DNA of 13,701 bases from Acetobacteraceae bacterium (GTDB taxonomy: Bacteria > Pseudomonadota > Alphaproteobacteria > Acetobacterales > Acetobacteraceae), in contig JAIYAI010000094.1 of assembly GCA_027489135.1 (NCBI GenBank), positions 1-13,701 of the forward strand, written 5' to 3'. Shown here in pieces: positions 1-8,434 of the stretch (position 1 is its first letter; the number at the start of each line of letters is the position of its first letter). The position numbers were made by a program, and so were the translations under genes. The notes under the pieces are model-generated. The model saw only the letters and a program-made list of their open reading frames with translations, made no database searches and had not been told where the DNA came from.

Positions 1-69
1 CCTCCCCACAGAGGATGGTTTGCCGCACCCCGGTGCGCGCGTCACCATGCCGCCAACCGGAGGAAACCC

Positions 70-1041
70 ATGACCCTGCGCCGCCGCGGCCTTCTGGCCG
101 CCAGCACCCTCGCCCTCGCCGCGCCGCGTGCGGGCAACGCCCAGGCCTGGCCGCAGCGCCCGGTGCGCATCATCGTTCCCTTCCCGCCCGGTGGCCCGAA
201 CGACATCATCGCCCGTCTCTACCAGCCCGAGTTGCAGCGCATCCTCGGCCAATCCGTGGTGATCGAGAACCGCGCCGGCGCCGGCGGCCTCGTCGGCACC
301 GATGCCGCAGTGAAGGCCCAGCCCGATGGCTACACCTTCGCCTGCACCAATGGCGGGTCGCTGGTCATCTCGCCGCACGTCACCACCGTCTCCTACAAGG
401 TGCCGGAGGAGGTGGGCCTCCTCAGCATCGTCTGCCGCGTGCCGGAGGCGCTGGTCGCCAGCCCGAAGCTCGGCGTGCGGACCTTCCCCGAGCTGCTGGC
501 GCTCGCCAAGCGCGAGCCTAACAAGTTGAACATCGGCACCGCGGGCGCGGCCGGCATCAGCCACCTGGCAGCGGAACTCTTCGTCGCCCAGACCCGCTCC
601 GACATCGTCGTCGTGCCCTATCGCGGCGCGGCCCCGGCGGTGACGGACCTCGTCAGCGGCCAGATCCAGCTGCTCTTCGCCGATGTCCCGGTGGTGCTGT
701 CGCAGATCCAGGGCGGCACGCTGGTGCCGCTGGCCATGGCCAGCGTGAAGCGCAGCGCCGTGCTGCCGGACCTGCCGACCACCGCGGAACTCGGCTACCC
801 AGGCGTCGTCGCCGACAACTGGTACTGCATGGTCGGCCCGCCGCGCCTGCCGGCCGAGATCCAGGCCCGCATGTCGGCCGCGCTGAAGGAGGCGTCGGAG
901 GCCGCATCCGTGAAGGACGGCCTCGCCCGCCAGGGCGCCGAGGCGGTCTGGACCACCGAGGCCGCGTTCGCCGACTATGTGCGGCAGGAAAGCGCCAAGT
1001 GGGAGCGCATCGCCAAGGCCGCCAATATCCGGGCCGACTGA
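70..1041 (+). CDS. TctC/Bug-family tripartite tricarboxylate transporter substrate-binding protein (first of three)
   Basis: A 323-residue periplasmic binding protein of the TctC/Bug family, which captures small carboxylates for tripartite tricarboxylate (TTT) uptake. Residues 1-25 form a signal peptide with a Tat-like start (RRRGLLA, then an alanine-rich stretch and GNAQA). Family hallmarks are PFPPGGPNDIIAR at 37-49, ENRAGAGG at 66-73, PDGYT at 85-89, PYRGAAPAVTDL at 183-194 and LPDLPTTAELG at 232-242. Length matches the family. The start is fixed by GGAGGAAA at 59-66, three bases before the ATG; the frame is open further upstream but has no better start. The usual YD...D segment after the second loop reads SYKVPEEVG (108-116), so this copy is divergent there. 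No TctA or TctB membrane subunit is in the window, so it is an orphan here. It overlaps the next gene by one base. The ligand cannot be read from the sequence. Confidence 0.93.
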   Translation: MTLRRRGLLAASTLALAAPRAGNAQAWPQRPVRIIVPFPPGGPNDIIARLYQPELQRILGQSVVIENRAGAGGLVGTDAAVKAQPDGYTFACTNGGSLVISPHVTTVSYKVPEEVGLLSIVCRVPEALVASPKLGVRTFPELLALAKREPNKLNIGTAGAAGISHLAAELFVAQTRSDIVVVPYRGAAPAVTDLVSGQIQLLFADVPVVLSQIQGGTLVPLAMASVKRSAVLPDLPTTAELGYPGVVADNWYCMVGPPRLPAEIQARMSAALKEASEAASVKDGLARQGAEAVWTTEAAFADYVRQESAKWERIAKAANIRAD

Positions 1042-1874
1042 TGCCTTTCCTGGAAAGGCCGGGCGCACCGGCCCTGCACTACGTGGTCGACGACCATACC
1101 GATCCCTGGCGCCACGACGTCCCCTGGGTCGTGCTGCAGCACGGCTATGCGCGCAGCCATCGCTTCTTCCAGGCCTGGGTGCCGCATCTCTCGCGGCACT
1201 ACCGCGTCATCCGGCCGGATCTGCGCGGCTTCGGCGACAGCCCGCGCCTCGCCGACCCGGACCGGGAGATGACGGTGGAGGCGCTGCTGGCGGATGTGGA
1301 TGCCATCACCCGCCACGTCGGCGATGCCGGGCCGGTGCACTACGTCGGCGAGTCGCTGTCCGGCATCATGGCGCTGCTCTTCGCCGCCCGGCATCCGGGG
1401 CGGTTCCGCAGCCTGACCCTGCTCTCCTCCCCCCTGTCCTTCCCGGAGCCGACCCGGCGCGCCTTCGCCTGCGGCCTGCCGTCCTGGATCGAGGCGTTGC
1501 AGACCCTCGGCAGCCGCGGCTGGGCGGAGCGGGTGGGCGCGGCGACACGCTTCCCACCCGATGCGGATCCGGCACTGGTCGCCTGGTACGCCGAGGAGTC
1601 GGGCAAGGCCGACGTCGCGGCGATGATAGCCATCGCCCGGTTCTGCGAGACGCTCGACGCCGCGCCGGTGCTCGACCGGGTGACCCTGCCCGTCCTCGGC
1701 CTCTACCCGGACCAGGGCCTGGTCACCGGCCCGCACGAGTCGCGGCTGCGCGCAGGCATCCCGCATATCCGCATCCATCACCTGCCGACGCCCTACCACG
1801 CCATCCAGGTGATGATGGCCGATGCCTGTGCGCAGGCACTGCTGGCCTTCTGCCGCGGGACGGATGCGGGTTAG
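1041..1874 (+). CDS. alpha/beta-fold hydrolase
   Basis: A 277-residue cytoplasmic alpha/beta hydrolase with no signal peptide. Visible family features are the oxyanion-hole segment VLQHGYARS (31-39), RPDLRGFGDS (58-67), a nucleophile elbow VGESLSG (102-108) with Ser105 as the probable nucleophile, a candidate acid at Asp224 (LYPDQG) and the catalytic His253 (TPYHAIQ). The elbow is G-E-S-L-S rather than strict GxSxG, with a small Ser in the last position. I chose the ATG at 1041 over an in-frame ATG at 999 because it shares its A with the TGA of the binding-protein gene (TGATG), an arrangement typical of translational coupling, and because the extra residues would lie in the upstream coding region. 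Pairing with a TctC protein suggests it acts on the imported compound or a derivative, probably an ester, lactone or C-C bond substrate. The substrate is unknown. Confidence 0.9.
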   Translation: MPFLERPGAPALHYVVDDHTDPWRHDVPWVVLQHGYARSHRFFQAWVPHLSRHYRVIRPDLRGFGDSPRLADPDREMTVEALLADVDAITRHVGDAGPVHYVGESLSGIMALLFAARHPGRFRSLTLLSSPLSFPEPTRRAFACGLPSWIEALQTLGSRGWAERVGAATRFPPDADPALVAWYAEESGKADVAAMIAIARFCETLDAAPVLDRVTLPVLGLYPDQGLVTGPHESRLRAGIPHIRIHHLPTPYHAIQVMMADACAQALLAFCRGTDAG

Positions 1875-2539
1875 GGCGTCCATTCATGCCAGGGCGCGAT
1901 CCGCGGGTCGCGCTGGCGCTGCACGTAGTAGGGGATGTAGGGGCGATAGGCCTCGAAGACGCGGCGCAGCTCGCCCACCGGTTCGTCATGCTGGTCGACC
2001 CGCAGGTCGATGCGGGCGAACTTGTCCTGGTCGTACACCAGCAGCGCGGCGGAGACCTGGCCGCCGACCTGCCCGCCGGCGTCGCGCCCGGCCTCCAGCG
2101 CTTCCAGCAACCGCTCCTCGAAGGGCATGCCGGCGGTCGCCAGGAAGCGGGCGCGCATGCCGTCCAGCGTCTGCACGCCGGGCAGCACGTTGCCGAGCAC
2201 GATGAAGCCGTCATGGATCTCGTGCCCGGCCCAGGCGGTATTCGCCGCGCCGGTGCGCGCCGCCATGTCGCCATCATCGTCGATCACGGCCAGTTGCCGG
2301 TGCTCGGCATGCGGGTCGTTGCGGACCAGCGTCTCCACCACGTGCTGCGCCTTGTGGCCCTGCTCCAGCAGCCGCATCGCGTAGTGGCCGAGCCGCGCAT
2401 CGGCGCGCGACATGATGGCGACGACGCCGAGGCGCGCGGCGGCATGCGGGACGCGGGCGCCGACGGCGAAGCTCCGCGTCGCGGTGGCGATGCCGAGCAT
2501 CCGGGTCTCGGGGCAGCGGGCGAGGATGGAGAAGGTCAT
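1871..2539 (-). CDS. DUF1028 family protein (COG3342, Ntn-hydrolase-like)
   Basis: A 222-residue protein that I recognise as DUF1028 by its opening MTFSILARCPETRMLG, the AVGARVPHA segment (25-33), WAGHEIHDGF (103-112), GNVLPG (116-121), SAALLVYD (163-170) and RIDLRVDQHDEPVGELRR (176-193). The family is placed with the Ntn-hydrolase superfamily but its reaction is unknown. Thr2 would become N-terminal after Met removal and is a candidate nucleophile; this is inference. The block that normally reads close to VATQ followed by a G-rich stretch is AIMSRADARLG here (41-51), so this copy is divergent. There is no signal peptide, so it is probably cytoplasmic. It begins 13 bases after the BenE-type gene and is likely its co-transcribed partner. 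Its stop overlaps the convergent hydrolase stop (the four bases TTAG at 1871-1874). Confidence 0.85.
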   Translation of the reverse strand: MTFSILARCPETRMLGIATATRSFAVGARVPHAAARLGVVAIMSRADARLGHYAMRLLEQGHKAQHVVETLVRNDPHAEHRQLAVIDDDGDMAARTGAANTAWAGHEIHDGFIVLGNVLPGVQTLDGMRARFLATAGMPFEERLLEALEAGRDAGGQVGGQVSAALLVYDQDKFARIDLRVDQHDEPVGELRRVFEAYRPYIPYYVQRQRDPRIAPWHEWTP

Positions 2540-2552
2540 GGGGGCAAGCCTG

Positions 2553-3715
2553 TCACCCCCGCCGCCAGTGCGCCAGCGCCCTGAGTGCCAGCCCCGCCAG
2601 CAGCCCCCAGAAGGCGCCGCCGATGCCGAACAGCGTCAGCCCACCGCCGGCGACCAGGAAGCACACCACCGCTGCCTCCCGCTCCTGCGGCACCTGCACC
2701 GCGGCCATGAGCGCGCCGGCGAAGGCGCCGAGCAGCGCGAGGCCGGCCACGGCCTGGATCAGCACCGGCGGCGCCGCCGCGACGAAGGCCGCCGCCGCGC
2801 CGGCACCAAGGCCCAGCACCACGTAGCCGGCGCCGGCGACCAGCGCGGCCGGCCAGCGCCGCGCCGGATCGGGATGCGCCTCGGGCCCCGCGCAGATCGC
2901 CGCGGTGATGGCGGCGAGGTTGACCGCATGCGATCCGACGGGCGCGGCAGCGAGGCTGAACAGCCCTGTAGCGGTGAAGAGCGGTCCCGGATCCGGCCGG
3001 TAGCCGTTGGCGTTCAACACGGCGATGCCCGGGATGTTCTGCGACGCCATGGTCACCAGGAAGAGCGGCAGTGCGATGCCGACCAGCGCGGCGGGCGCGA
3101 ATTCCGGCATCACCAGCACCGGCGACGGCATGATCGAGCCCGCGATCAACCCGGGCGGCAGCGTTACCGTCGCCGCGATCAGCCCGACCGCGACCACCAC
3201 CGCCGCCGGCACCGCCAGCAGGCGGTTCAGGCGCGCCATCACCGCCCAGGCCAGCACCACCGGCAACGCCAGCGCGGGCACCTCCGCCACCGCCCGCACC
3301 GGCGCGAGGCAGAGCGGCAGGAGCACCCCCGCCAGCATCGCATTGGCCAGCGCCGGCGGGATGGCCGCGACGGCGCGACCGAGCGGCTTCCAGAGCCCCG
3401 CCAGCACGATCAGCGCCCCGGATGCGACGAAGGCGCCGACCGCCACGGCGAAGCCGCCCTCCGGCGCCGCCGTGGCGGCCAGGAGCGCGCTGCCCGGTGT
3501 GGACCAGGCGATGCTGATCGGCATGCGGGTCCGCAGGCTCAGGGCCATGCCGCAGAGCCCCATGGCGACCGAGACCGCCATCAACCCCGACGCCGCCTGC
3601 GCGGGCGAGGCGCCGACCGCGACGAAGCCCTGCAGCACCACGGCAAAGGAGGAGGCGAAGCCGACGAAGGCAGCCAGCAGCCCCGCCGCGATGGCGGGGG
3701 CGTAGGTGAGAAGGC

Positions 3716-3719
<4 letters not shown>
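2553..3719 (-). CDS. benE: BenE-family benzoate/H+ symporter-like transporter
   Basis: A 388-residue, very hydrophobic membrane protein of the BenE family, whose characterised member imports benzoate with protons. Diagnostic segments are MPISIAWSTPGSALLAATA (66-84), VTMASQNIPGIAVLNANGY (222-240) and GSHAVNLAAITAAICAGPEA (262-281), plus about 10-12 hydrophobic stretches along the whole length. Length fits the family (about 390). The start is a GTG at 3719-3717 overlapping the enolase TGA at 3718-3716 (GTGA). No internal Met near the beginning would keep the first membrane helix, and the frame upstream lies inside the enolase gene. There is no evident Shine-Dalgarno sequence, so translation probably depends on ribosomes finishing the enolase gene. 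No benzoate dioxygenase genes are nearby, so the substrate may be another aromatic or cyclic carboxylate handled by the coupled enolase-superfamily enzyme. The family call is firm; the substrate is inferred. Confidence 0.9.
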
Positions 3720-4801
<1,082 letters not shown>

Positions 4802-4894
4802 CGGGTGGGACCTGGCTTGCTCGGGTGCTGGCGTCGGGCGAGTGTCGCAGCCAAGGGCGCGCCGGGAAAGGCGCCGGCTCCAGGAGGACGTTCG
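4802..4894. promoter_or_regulatory. divergent intergenic region between the enolase operon and TctC gene 2
   Basis: These 93 bases separate divergent starts, so promoters for both directions must lie here or within the flanking genes. I see no convincing -35/-10 pair on either strand; the plus strand has TTGCTC at about 4816-4821 but no acceptable -10 at the right spacing. The self-complementary GGCGCGCC and GGCGCC in the second half are common in DNA this GC-rich and are not claimed as operators. The minus-strand gene has only a weak ribosome binding site. Confidence 0.4.
4882..4888 (+). promoter_or_regulatory. strong Shine-Dalgarno sequence fixing the start of TctC gene 2
   Basis: AGGAGGA lies six bases before the ATG at 4895. 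It settles the start of a reading frame that stays open for about 1 kb upstream, antisense to the enolase gene, where the translation has no family resemblance. Confidence 0.85.
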
Positions 4895-5863
4895 ATGAGG
4901 CTCGGCATGCTGGCCGCCGCGCTGCTGGCCCTGCTCGCGGGACCGGCCCTGGCGCAGGAGGCCCCCTTCCCCAACCGCCCGGTGCGGCTGATCGTGCCCT
5001 TCGCCACCGGCGGGCCCTCCGACATCGTCGCCCGGATGATGGTGCCGACCATGACGCGGCTGCTCGGCCAAACCGTAGTGGTGGAGGCGCGGCCCGGCGC
5101 CGGCGGCGTCACCGGTGTGGACGTGGCGGCGAAGGCGGCGCCCGACGGCTACACCATCGTGCTCGGCAGCGCGGGCGGCCTCGCCATCTCCCCGGTGCTG
5201 CAGCCCTCCATGCCCTACGACGTCGCGCGCGACCTCGCGCCGCTGACGCTCGCCGTCATCGTGCACGAACCCGTGGTGGTGCCGGCATCGATGCCCTGGC
5301 GCACGCTCGGCGAGATGCTGGCCGAGGCACGGCGGCGGCCCGGGCAGCTCAACTACGCCTCCACCGGGCCGGGCAGCATGCCGCATCTCGCGGGGGAGCT
5401 GATCAAGCTCGCCGCCGGCGTCGATATCGCGCATATCCCCTATCGCGGCGGCGCGCCGCTGACGACGGCGCTGCTGGCGGGCGAGGTGCAGATGGGCCTC
5501 GCCGACCTGCCGATCCTGCTGCCGCATCTCCGCGCCGGCACGCTGCGCGCGCTCGCCATCGGCAGCGACGAACGCTACCCGCTGCTGCCCGATGTGCCGA
5601 CCATGGCGGAGGCCGGGCTGCCCGGGGTGAAGACCGACAACTGGCACGGCCTGGCGGCGCCGGCGCGCACCCCGCCCGCGGTGCTCGCCGCGCTGCAGCG
5701 CGCCGCCGCGACGGCGCTGCGGGAGCCCGAGACGGCGAGCCGCCTGCGCGAGCAGGGCGCGATCCCGGTCGGCAACAGCGCGGAGGAATTCGGCGCCTTC
5801 ATCCGCGCCGAGCAGGCGCGTTGGCGCGAGGTGATCCAGCGCGCCGGCGTGAAACCGGAGTGA
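4895..5863 (+). CDS. TctC/Bug-family tripartite tricarboxylate transporter substrate-binding protein (second of three)
   Basis: A 322-residue TctC/Bug binding protein. Residues 1-20 form a Sec signal peptide with a clear cleavage site (GPALA-QE). Family marks are PFATGGPSDIVAR (35-47), EARPGAGG (64-71), PDGYT (83-87), the YDVARDLAPLT segment (108-118), HIPYRGGAPLTTALLAGEVQ in mid-protein and LLPDVPTMAEAGLPG towards the C-terminus. Length is typical. The start is set by the preceding AGGAGGA. It diverges from the enolase/BenE/DUF1028 operon, so the two may share a regulator and the protein could bind the substrate of that enzyme. A BenE-type symporter does not normally need a binding protein, though, and no TctA/TctB genes are in view. 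Its TGA at 5861-5863 abuts the convergent TGA of the DUF4261 gene in the palindrome TGATCA. Family call firm, ligand unknown. Confidence 0.94.
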   Translation: MRLGMLAAALLALLAGPALAQEAPFPNRPVRLIVPFATGGPSDIVARMMVPTMTRLLGQTVVVEARPGAGGVTGVDVAAKAAPDGYTIVLGSAGGLAISPVLQPSMPYDVARDLAPLTLAVIVHEPVVVPASMPWRTLGEMLAEARRRPGQLNYASTGPGSMPHLAGELIKLAAGVDIAHIPYRGGAPLTTALLAGEVQMGLADLPILLPHLRAGTLRALAIGSDERYPLLPDVPTMAEAGLPGVKTDNWHGLAAPARTPPAVLAALQRAAATALREPETASRLREQGAIPVGNSAEEFGAFIRAEQARWREVIQRAGVKPE

Positions 5864-6613
5864 TCAGGTCGCTACGGGCTCGAGCCTGAGATAGAGCGCG
5901 CCCTCCGGCGTATGCGCGTGATGGACGCGCATGCTGGCGGTGGCGGTGTAGCCGATGGTGTCGCCGTCCTGCAGCACCATCCCCTGGGCGAGCAGGTAGG
6001 CGGCGAGGTTCAGGACGCGCATCGCCACCTCCTGCGCATCCTCCCCGGTCGGCGGATGGTCGAGTTCCGGCAGGTCGAAATCGGCGAGGCCCATGGTGCG
6101 GATGCCCGCACGCTCCCAGCCCGATCCGTACCAGCAGGCGCGGACCAGCACCTCCGGCGCCAACGGGGACCGCGCGACGGCCGCGGCGAAGTCGCGCGCG
6201 GGCTGGAACAGCAAGGCACCGGACCAGGCGACGGCGCTGGCCCGCGTGCCCTCCGCGATCGCGGCGGTGATGCGCAGCAGGTCGGCGGCCGCGGCCTTGC
6301 GGGCCGCCGCATCACCGCTGCCGCCCATCGCCAGCACGATGAGATGGCTGCGCCAGCGGCGGCTCTCGGCCTGCCATTCCGGCCAGACGGATCGCTGGCA
6401 GAGATCGTCCGGAATGTCGGAGACCGGGTAGGCCGCGTCGATCATCATGAAGAACACGCCCGTGGCGGGCGTGCGCAGGGACAGCGTCTGCCCGGCGTCG
6501 ATGGCCAGGCCGTCCGGCAGCACGGCGCGCCGGTCCTCGAGCACGCGCGCGATGGCGCCGACGGATGGCAGCGCCGACGCATAGGAGATGTAGCAGATCG
6601 GCTGGTTGGCCAT
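5864..6613 (-). CDS. DUF4261 domain-containing protein
   Basis: A 249-residue cytoplasmic protein with no signal peptide or membrane segment. The C-terminal half matches my knowledge of DUF4261: a RSHLIVLAMGG strand (88-98), a region around SGALLFQPARDF (131-142), a GIRTMGLADFDLPELD stretch (170-185), NLAAYLLAQG (202-211) and LQDGDTIGYTATASMRVHH (214-232). The N-terminal part (1-85), including GVFFMMIDAAYPVSDIP (52-68), fits the same family. The molecular function of DUF4261 is not known to me. ATG at 6613 is the first sensible start, 50 bases after the TctC gene on the same strand, so they may be co-transcribed; no good Shine-Dalgarno sequence precedes it. Its place among transport genes gives no obvious functional hint. 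It ends exactly against the convergent TctC gene 2. Family assignment is moderately secure and rests mostly on the C-terminal motifs. Confidence 0.78.
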   Translation of the reverse strand: MANQPICYISYASALPSVGAIARVLEDRRAVLPDGLAIDAGQTLSLRTPATGVFFMMIDAAYPVSDIPDDLCQRSVWPEWQAESRRWRSHLIVLAMGGSGDAAARKAAAADLLRITAAIAEGTRASAVAWSGALLFQPARDFAAAVARSPLAPEVLVRACWYGSGWERAGIRTMGLADFDLPELDHPPTGEDAQEVAMRVLNLAAYLLAQGMVLQDGDTIGYTATASMRVHHAHTPEGALYLRLEPVAT

Positions 6614-6647
6614 GACGCACCCGGCTTGGTTTGGCGCGTCATCCGAT

Positions 6648-6662
6648 GCCGGGTCTGCCGGC
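6648..6662. repeat. small hairpin just after the TctC gene 3 stop
   Basis: GCCGG (6648-6652) and CCGGC (6658-6662) can form a 5-bp stem with a 5-base loop, starting two bases beyond the minus-strand TGA of TctC gene 3. There is no T-run after it, so it is not a convincing intrinsic terminator. It could be a weak pause or mRNA-end structure between this gene and the DUF4261 gene, or simply chance in GC-rich DNA. Confidence 0.3.
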
Positions 6663-6663
6663 G

Positions 6664-7641
6664 TCAATCCGGCTTGATGTTCGCCGCCTTCACCACCTCG
6701 GCCCATTTGGCGATCTCGGCGCGGATGAACGCCGCCGCCTGGTCCGGCCCCATGTCCACCACGCGCTGGCCCATCGCCTCGAAGCGCGTGCGCGTCTCGC
6801 TGCCCGGCGCCAGCACCTGGCGCACGCCCGCCGCCAGCCGCTCCACGCGGTCGGTCGGCGTCGCCGCCGGGACCATCATCGCGTTCCAGCCCTCGACGAT
6901 CACGCCGGGCGCACCGGCCTCGGCCACCGTCGGCACGTCGGGCAACACCGCCGACCGCTGCTCCGCCGTCACGCAAAGCGCGCGGAACTTGCCCTCCCGG
7001 ATATGCGGCAGCAGCACCGGCACATCGAGGAAGGCCATGTCGATCTCGCCGGCCAGCAGCGCGGTGATCACCGGCGCCGCGCCGCGATAGGCGACATGGG
7101 TGATGTCCGTGCCGGTCTTCATCTTCAGCAGTTCCGCCGCGAGATGCGGCGTGCCACCCGGGCCGGTGGAGGCGAAGGTCAGCTTGCCCGGCCGCGCCTT
7201 GGCCGCGGCGACCAGCGCCGCGAGGTCGCGCGGCCCCTCCGGCTTCACCACCAGCGCCGAGGCCGTGGAGGTCACGATGGCGACGGGGCGCAGGTCGCGC
7301 AGCGTGTCGTAGGGCAGGTTCGGGATCATCGCCGCGTTCACGGCGATGGCGCCGGTGCTGCCATAGGCCACCGTCGTGCCGTCCGGCGCCGCCTTGGCGA
7401 CGGAATCGATGGCGATCGCGCCGCCGGCGCCGGAGCGGTTCTCCACAACCACCTGCTGGCCGAGATTGGGCGCCAGCGCCGCCGCGACCAGGCGCGCGCC
7501 GGTATCGACCGGCCCGCCCGGCGGGAAGGGCACGACCAGCTTGATAGGCCGGTCCGGCCAGGCCTGGGCGCCGGCATCCCGCGCCCCCAGCGCGAGGCCC
7601 AGCCCGGCAAGCATGCCGCCGCGCCGCGTCGTCCGGATCAT
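6664..7641 (-). CDS. TctC/Bug-family tripartite tricarboxylate transporter substrate-binding protein (third of three)
   Basis: A 325-residue TctC/Bug binding protein with a Tat-like signal peptide (TRRGGMLAG at 5-13, ending near AGAQA at 23-27). Family marks are PFPPGGPVDTGAR (38-50), ENRSGAGG (68-75), PDGTT (86-90), YDTLRDLRPV (111-120), HVAYRGAAPVITALLAGEID in mid-protein and LPDVPTVAEAGAPG later. The second loop reads PDGTT where the family usually has PDGYT. The start is supported by the strong minus-strand site GGGAGGGA (7652-7645), three bases before ATG. The gene lies 62 bases after the histidine-phosphatase-like gene and 50 bases before the DUF4261 gene, all on one strand. As with the other two copies, no membrane subunits are present here. 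It is more similar in its C-terminal half (DVPVLLPHIREG) to TctC gene 2 than to gene 1 by eye. Confidence 0.94.
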   Translation of the reverse strand: MIRTTRRGGMLAGLGLALGARDAGAQAWPDRPIKLVVPFPPGGPVDTGARLVAAALAPNLGQQVVVENRSGAGGAIAIDSVAKAAPDGTTVAYGSTGAIAVNAAMIPNLPYDTLRDLRPVAIVTSTASALVVKPEGPRDLAALVAAAKARPGKLTFASTGPGGTPHLAAELLKMKTGTDITHVAYRGAAPVITALLAGEIDMAFLDVPVLLPHIREGKFRALCVTAEQRSAVLPDVPTVAEAGAPGVIVEGWNAMMVPAATPTDRVERLAAGVRQVLAPGSETRTRFEAMGQRVVDMGPDQAAAFIRAEIAKWAEVVKAANIKPD

Positions 7642-7644
7642 GAT

Positions 7645-7652
7645 TCCCTCCC
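7645..7652 (-). promoter_or_regulatory. strong Shine-Dalgarno sequence for TctC gene 3
   Basis: GGGAGGGA on the minus strand precedes the ATG at 7641 by three bases (five bases from the GGAGG core). It decides the start, because the open frame continues far upstream, antisense and out of frame with the phosphatase-like gene. Confidence 0.8.
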
Positions 7653-7703
7653 AGCCCTTCGGGGCGGCATCTAGGCGTTGCAGGGCGGCGCTGCCAGCCC
7701 GGA

Positions 7704-8351
7704 CTACCCGCAGCCGTGGAACCCGCCGCCCGCGATCGGCGCGAGGGCGAGGATGCCGAGCAGCGCCGGCCCGCCCTCCCGCGGTTCCAGCACCAGCGCC
7801 GCGCCTTCCGGCAGGGCACGGCCCGCGACCGGATCGCCCAGCACCATGATCGCCGGCGTCCGGTGCCCGACCAGCACGCGGTTCGTGCCCGCCGGCACCG
7901 GCGCGCCCATCAGCTGCCGGTGCTCCGCCACCACCCAGTCCACGCGCCCGCCGGCATAGTCGTCGGCCAGCAGGCTGTCGGTCACCTCGACGTGCTGCGC
8001 GCCGAAGGCGATCTCCGCAGTGTCCCGCGCGCGGTAGACCGGCCCCGCCAGCACCGGCAGCGCAACGGGGATGCCGAGCACCACGATCCGCTCCCCGATC
8101 CGCGCTGCCTGCGCGCGCCCCGCGGCGGAGATGTTGCGCTGCCCGGCCCGGTCGCCGATGCGGAAGCTGCGGTCGCAGGGCTCGCCGATCGTGTCGGCGT
8201 GGCGGAAGAACAACACGAGGCCGCCGGCGCGCAGGCGCGCGACCAAGGCCGCGCCGGCCTCCTCCTCCGCCGTCACGGCCCGGTGCTGCGCCGCGGCGGG
8301 CGCGGCAGAGAGCAGAACTGCGAGGGCGAGCAGGCTGCGGCGGACGGTCAT
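7704..8351 (-). CDS. exported histidine phosphatase-like protein
   Basis: A 215-residue protein with a Sec signal peptide (residues 1-21, ending APAAA-QH), so probably periplasmic. The mature part resembles the histidine phosphatase (phosphoglycerate-mutase-like) superfamily. It has LVLFFRHADT (45-54) with the phospho-accepting His51 next to Arg50, a second arginine region YRARDTAEIAFG (106-117), and the second histidine in VLVGHRTPA (159-167, His163). The motif is RHA rather than the commoner RHG, as in several exported family members. Cys59 and Cys214 could form a disulfide in the periplasm. The start ATG at 8351 gives the signal peptide directly; its ribosome binding site is weak. It precedes TctC gene 3 on the same strand and is divergent from the ModA-like gene. 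Substrate unknown: a phosphate ester is implied by the family, but some members are non-enzymatic. Confidence 0.82.
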   Translation of the reverse strand: MTVRRSLLALAVLLSAAPAAAQHRAVTAEEEAGAALVARLRAGGLVLFFRHADTIGEPCDRSFRIGDRAGQRNISAAGRAQAARIGERIVVLGIPVALPVLAGPVYRARDTAEIAFGAQHVEVTDSLLADDYAGGRVDWVVAEHRQLMGAPVPAGTNRVLVGHRTPAIMVLGDPVAGRALPEGAALVLEPREGGPALLGILALAPIAGGGFHGCG

Positions 8352-8434
8352 GGCGCGGAGGTGGCGCGCGGGCGCGCGAACGCCAAGTCCCGGTGCGATT
8401 TCCCGGCCCGGCGATCTGCCCTACCCTGCGCGCC
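8352..8434. promoter_or_regulatory. divergent intergenic region between phosphatase-like and ModA-like genes
   Basis: An 83-base divergent spacer. It holds an exact 8-base tandem repeat (GGCGCGCG at 8363-8370 and 8371-8378). On the plus strand, TACCCT at 8422-8427 lies seven bases before the ATG at 8435, the distance expected if transcription began at the start codon. Neither start has a recognisable Shine-Dalgarno sequence. The promoter assignment is weak because the matching -35 (TTTCCC at 8399-8404) is poor. Confidence 0.35.

Noticed and set aside
1..69. Possible end of an upstream gene at the left edge
   Set aside because: The frame is too short to judge and shows no recognisable C-terminal motif; only the ribosome binding site of the first gene is supported.
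975..1883. Minus-strand open frame opposite the hydrolase gene
   Set aside because: Composition is antisense-like and no motif is seen; the plus-strand hydrolase has its catalytic residues in order.
4802..5647. In-frame upstream extension of the enolase-superfamily gene
   Set aside because: The added residues are antisense to TctC gene 2 and without homology; MRITAVTGHIA at 4801 is the normal family start.
7650..7665. GCCC-TTCG-GGGC hairpin upstream of TctC gene 3 as a terminator or riboswitch
   Set aside because: The stem is only four base pairs, there is no T-run, and the favourable TTCG loop is on the non-transcribed strand for this gene.
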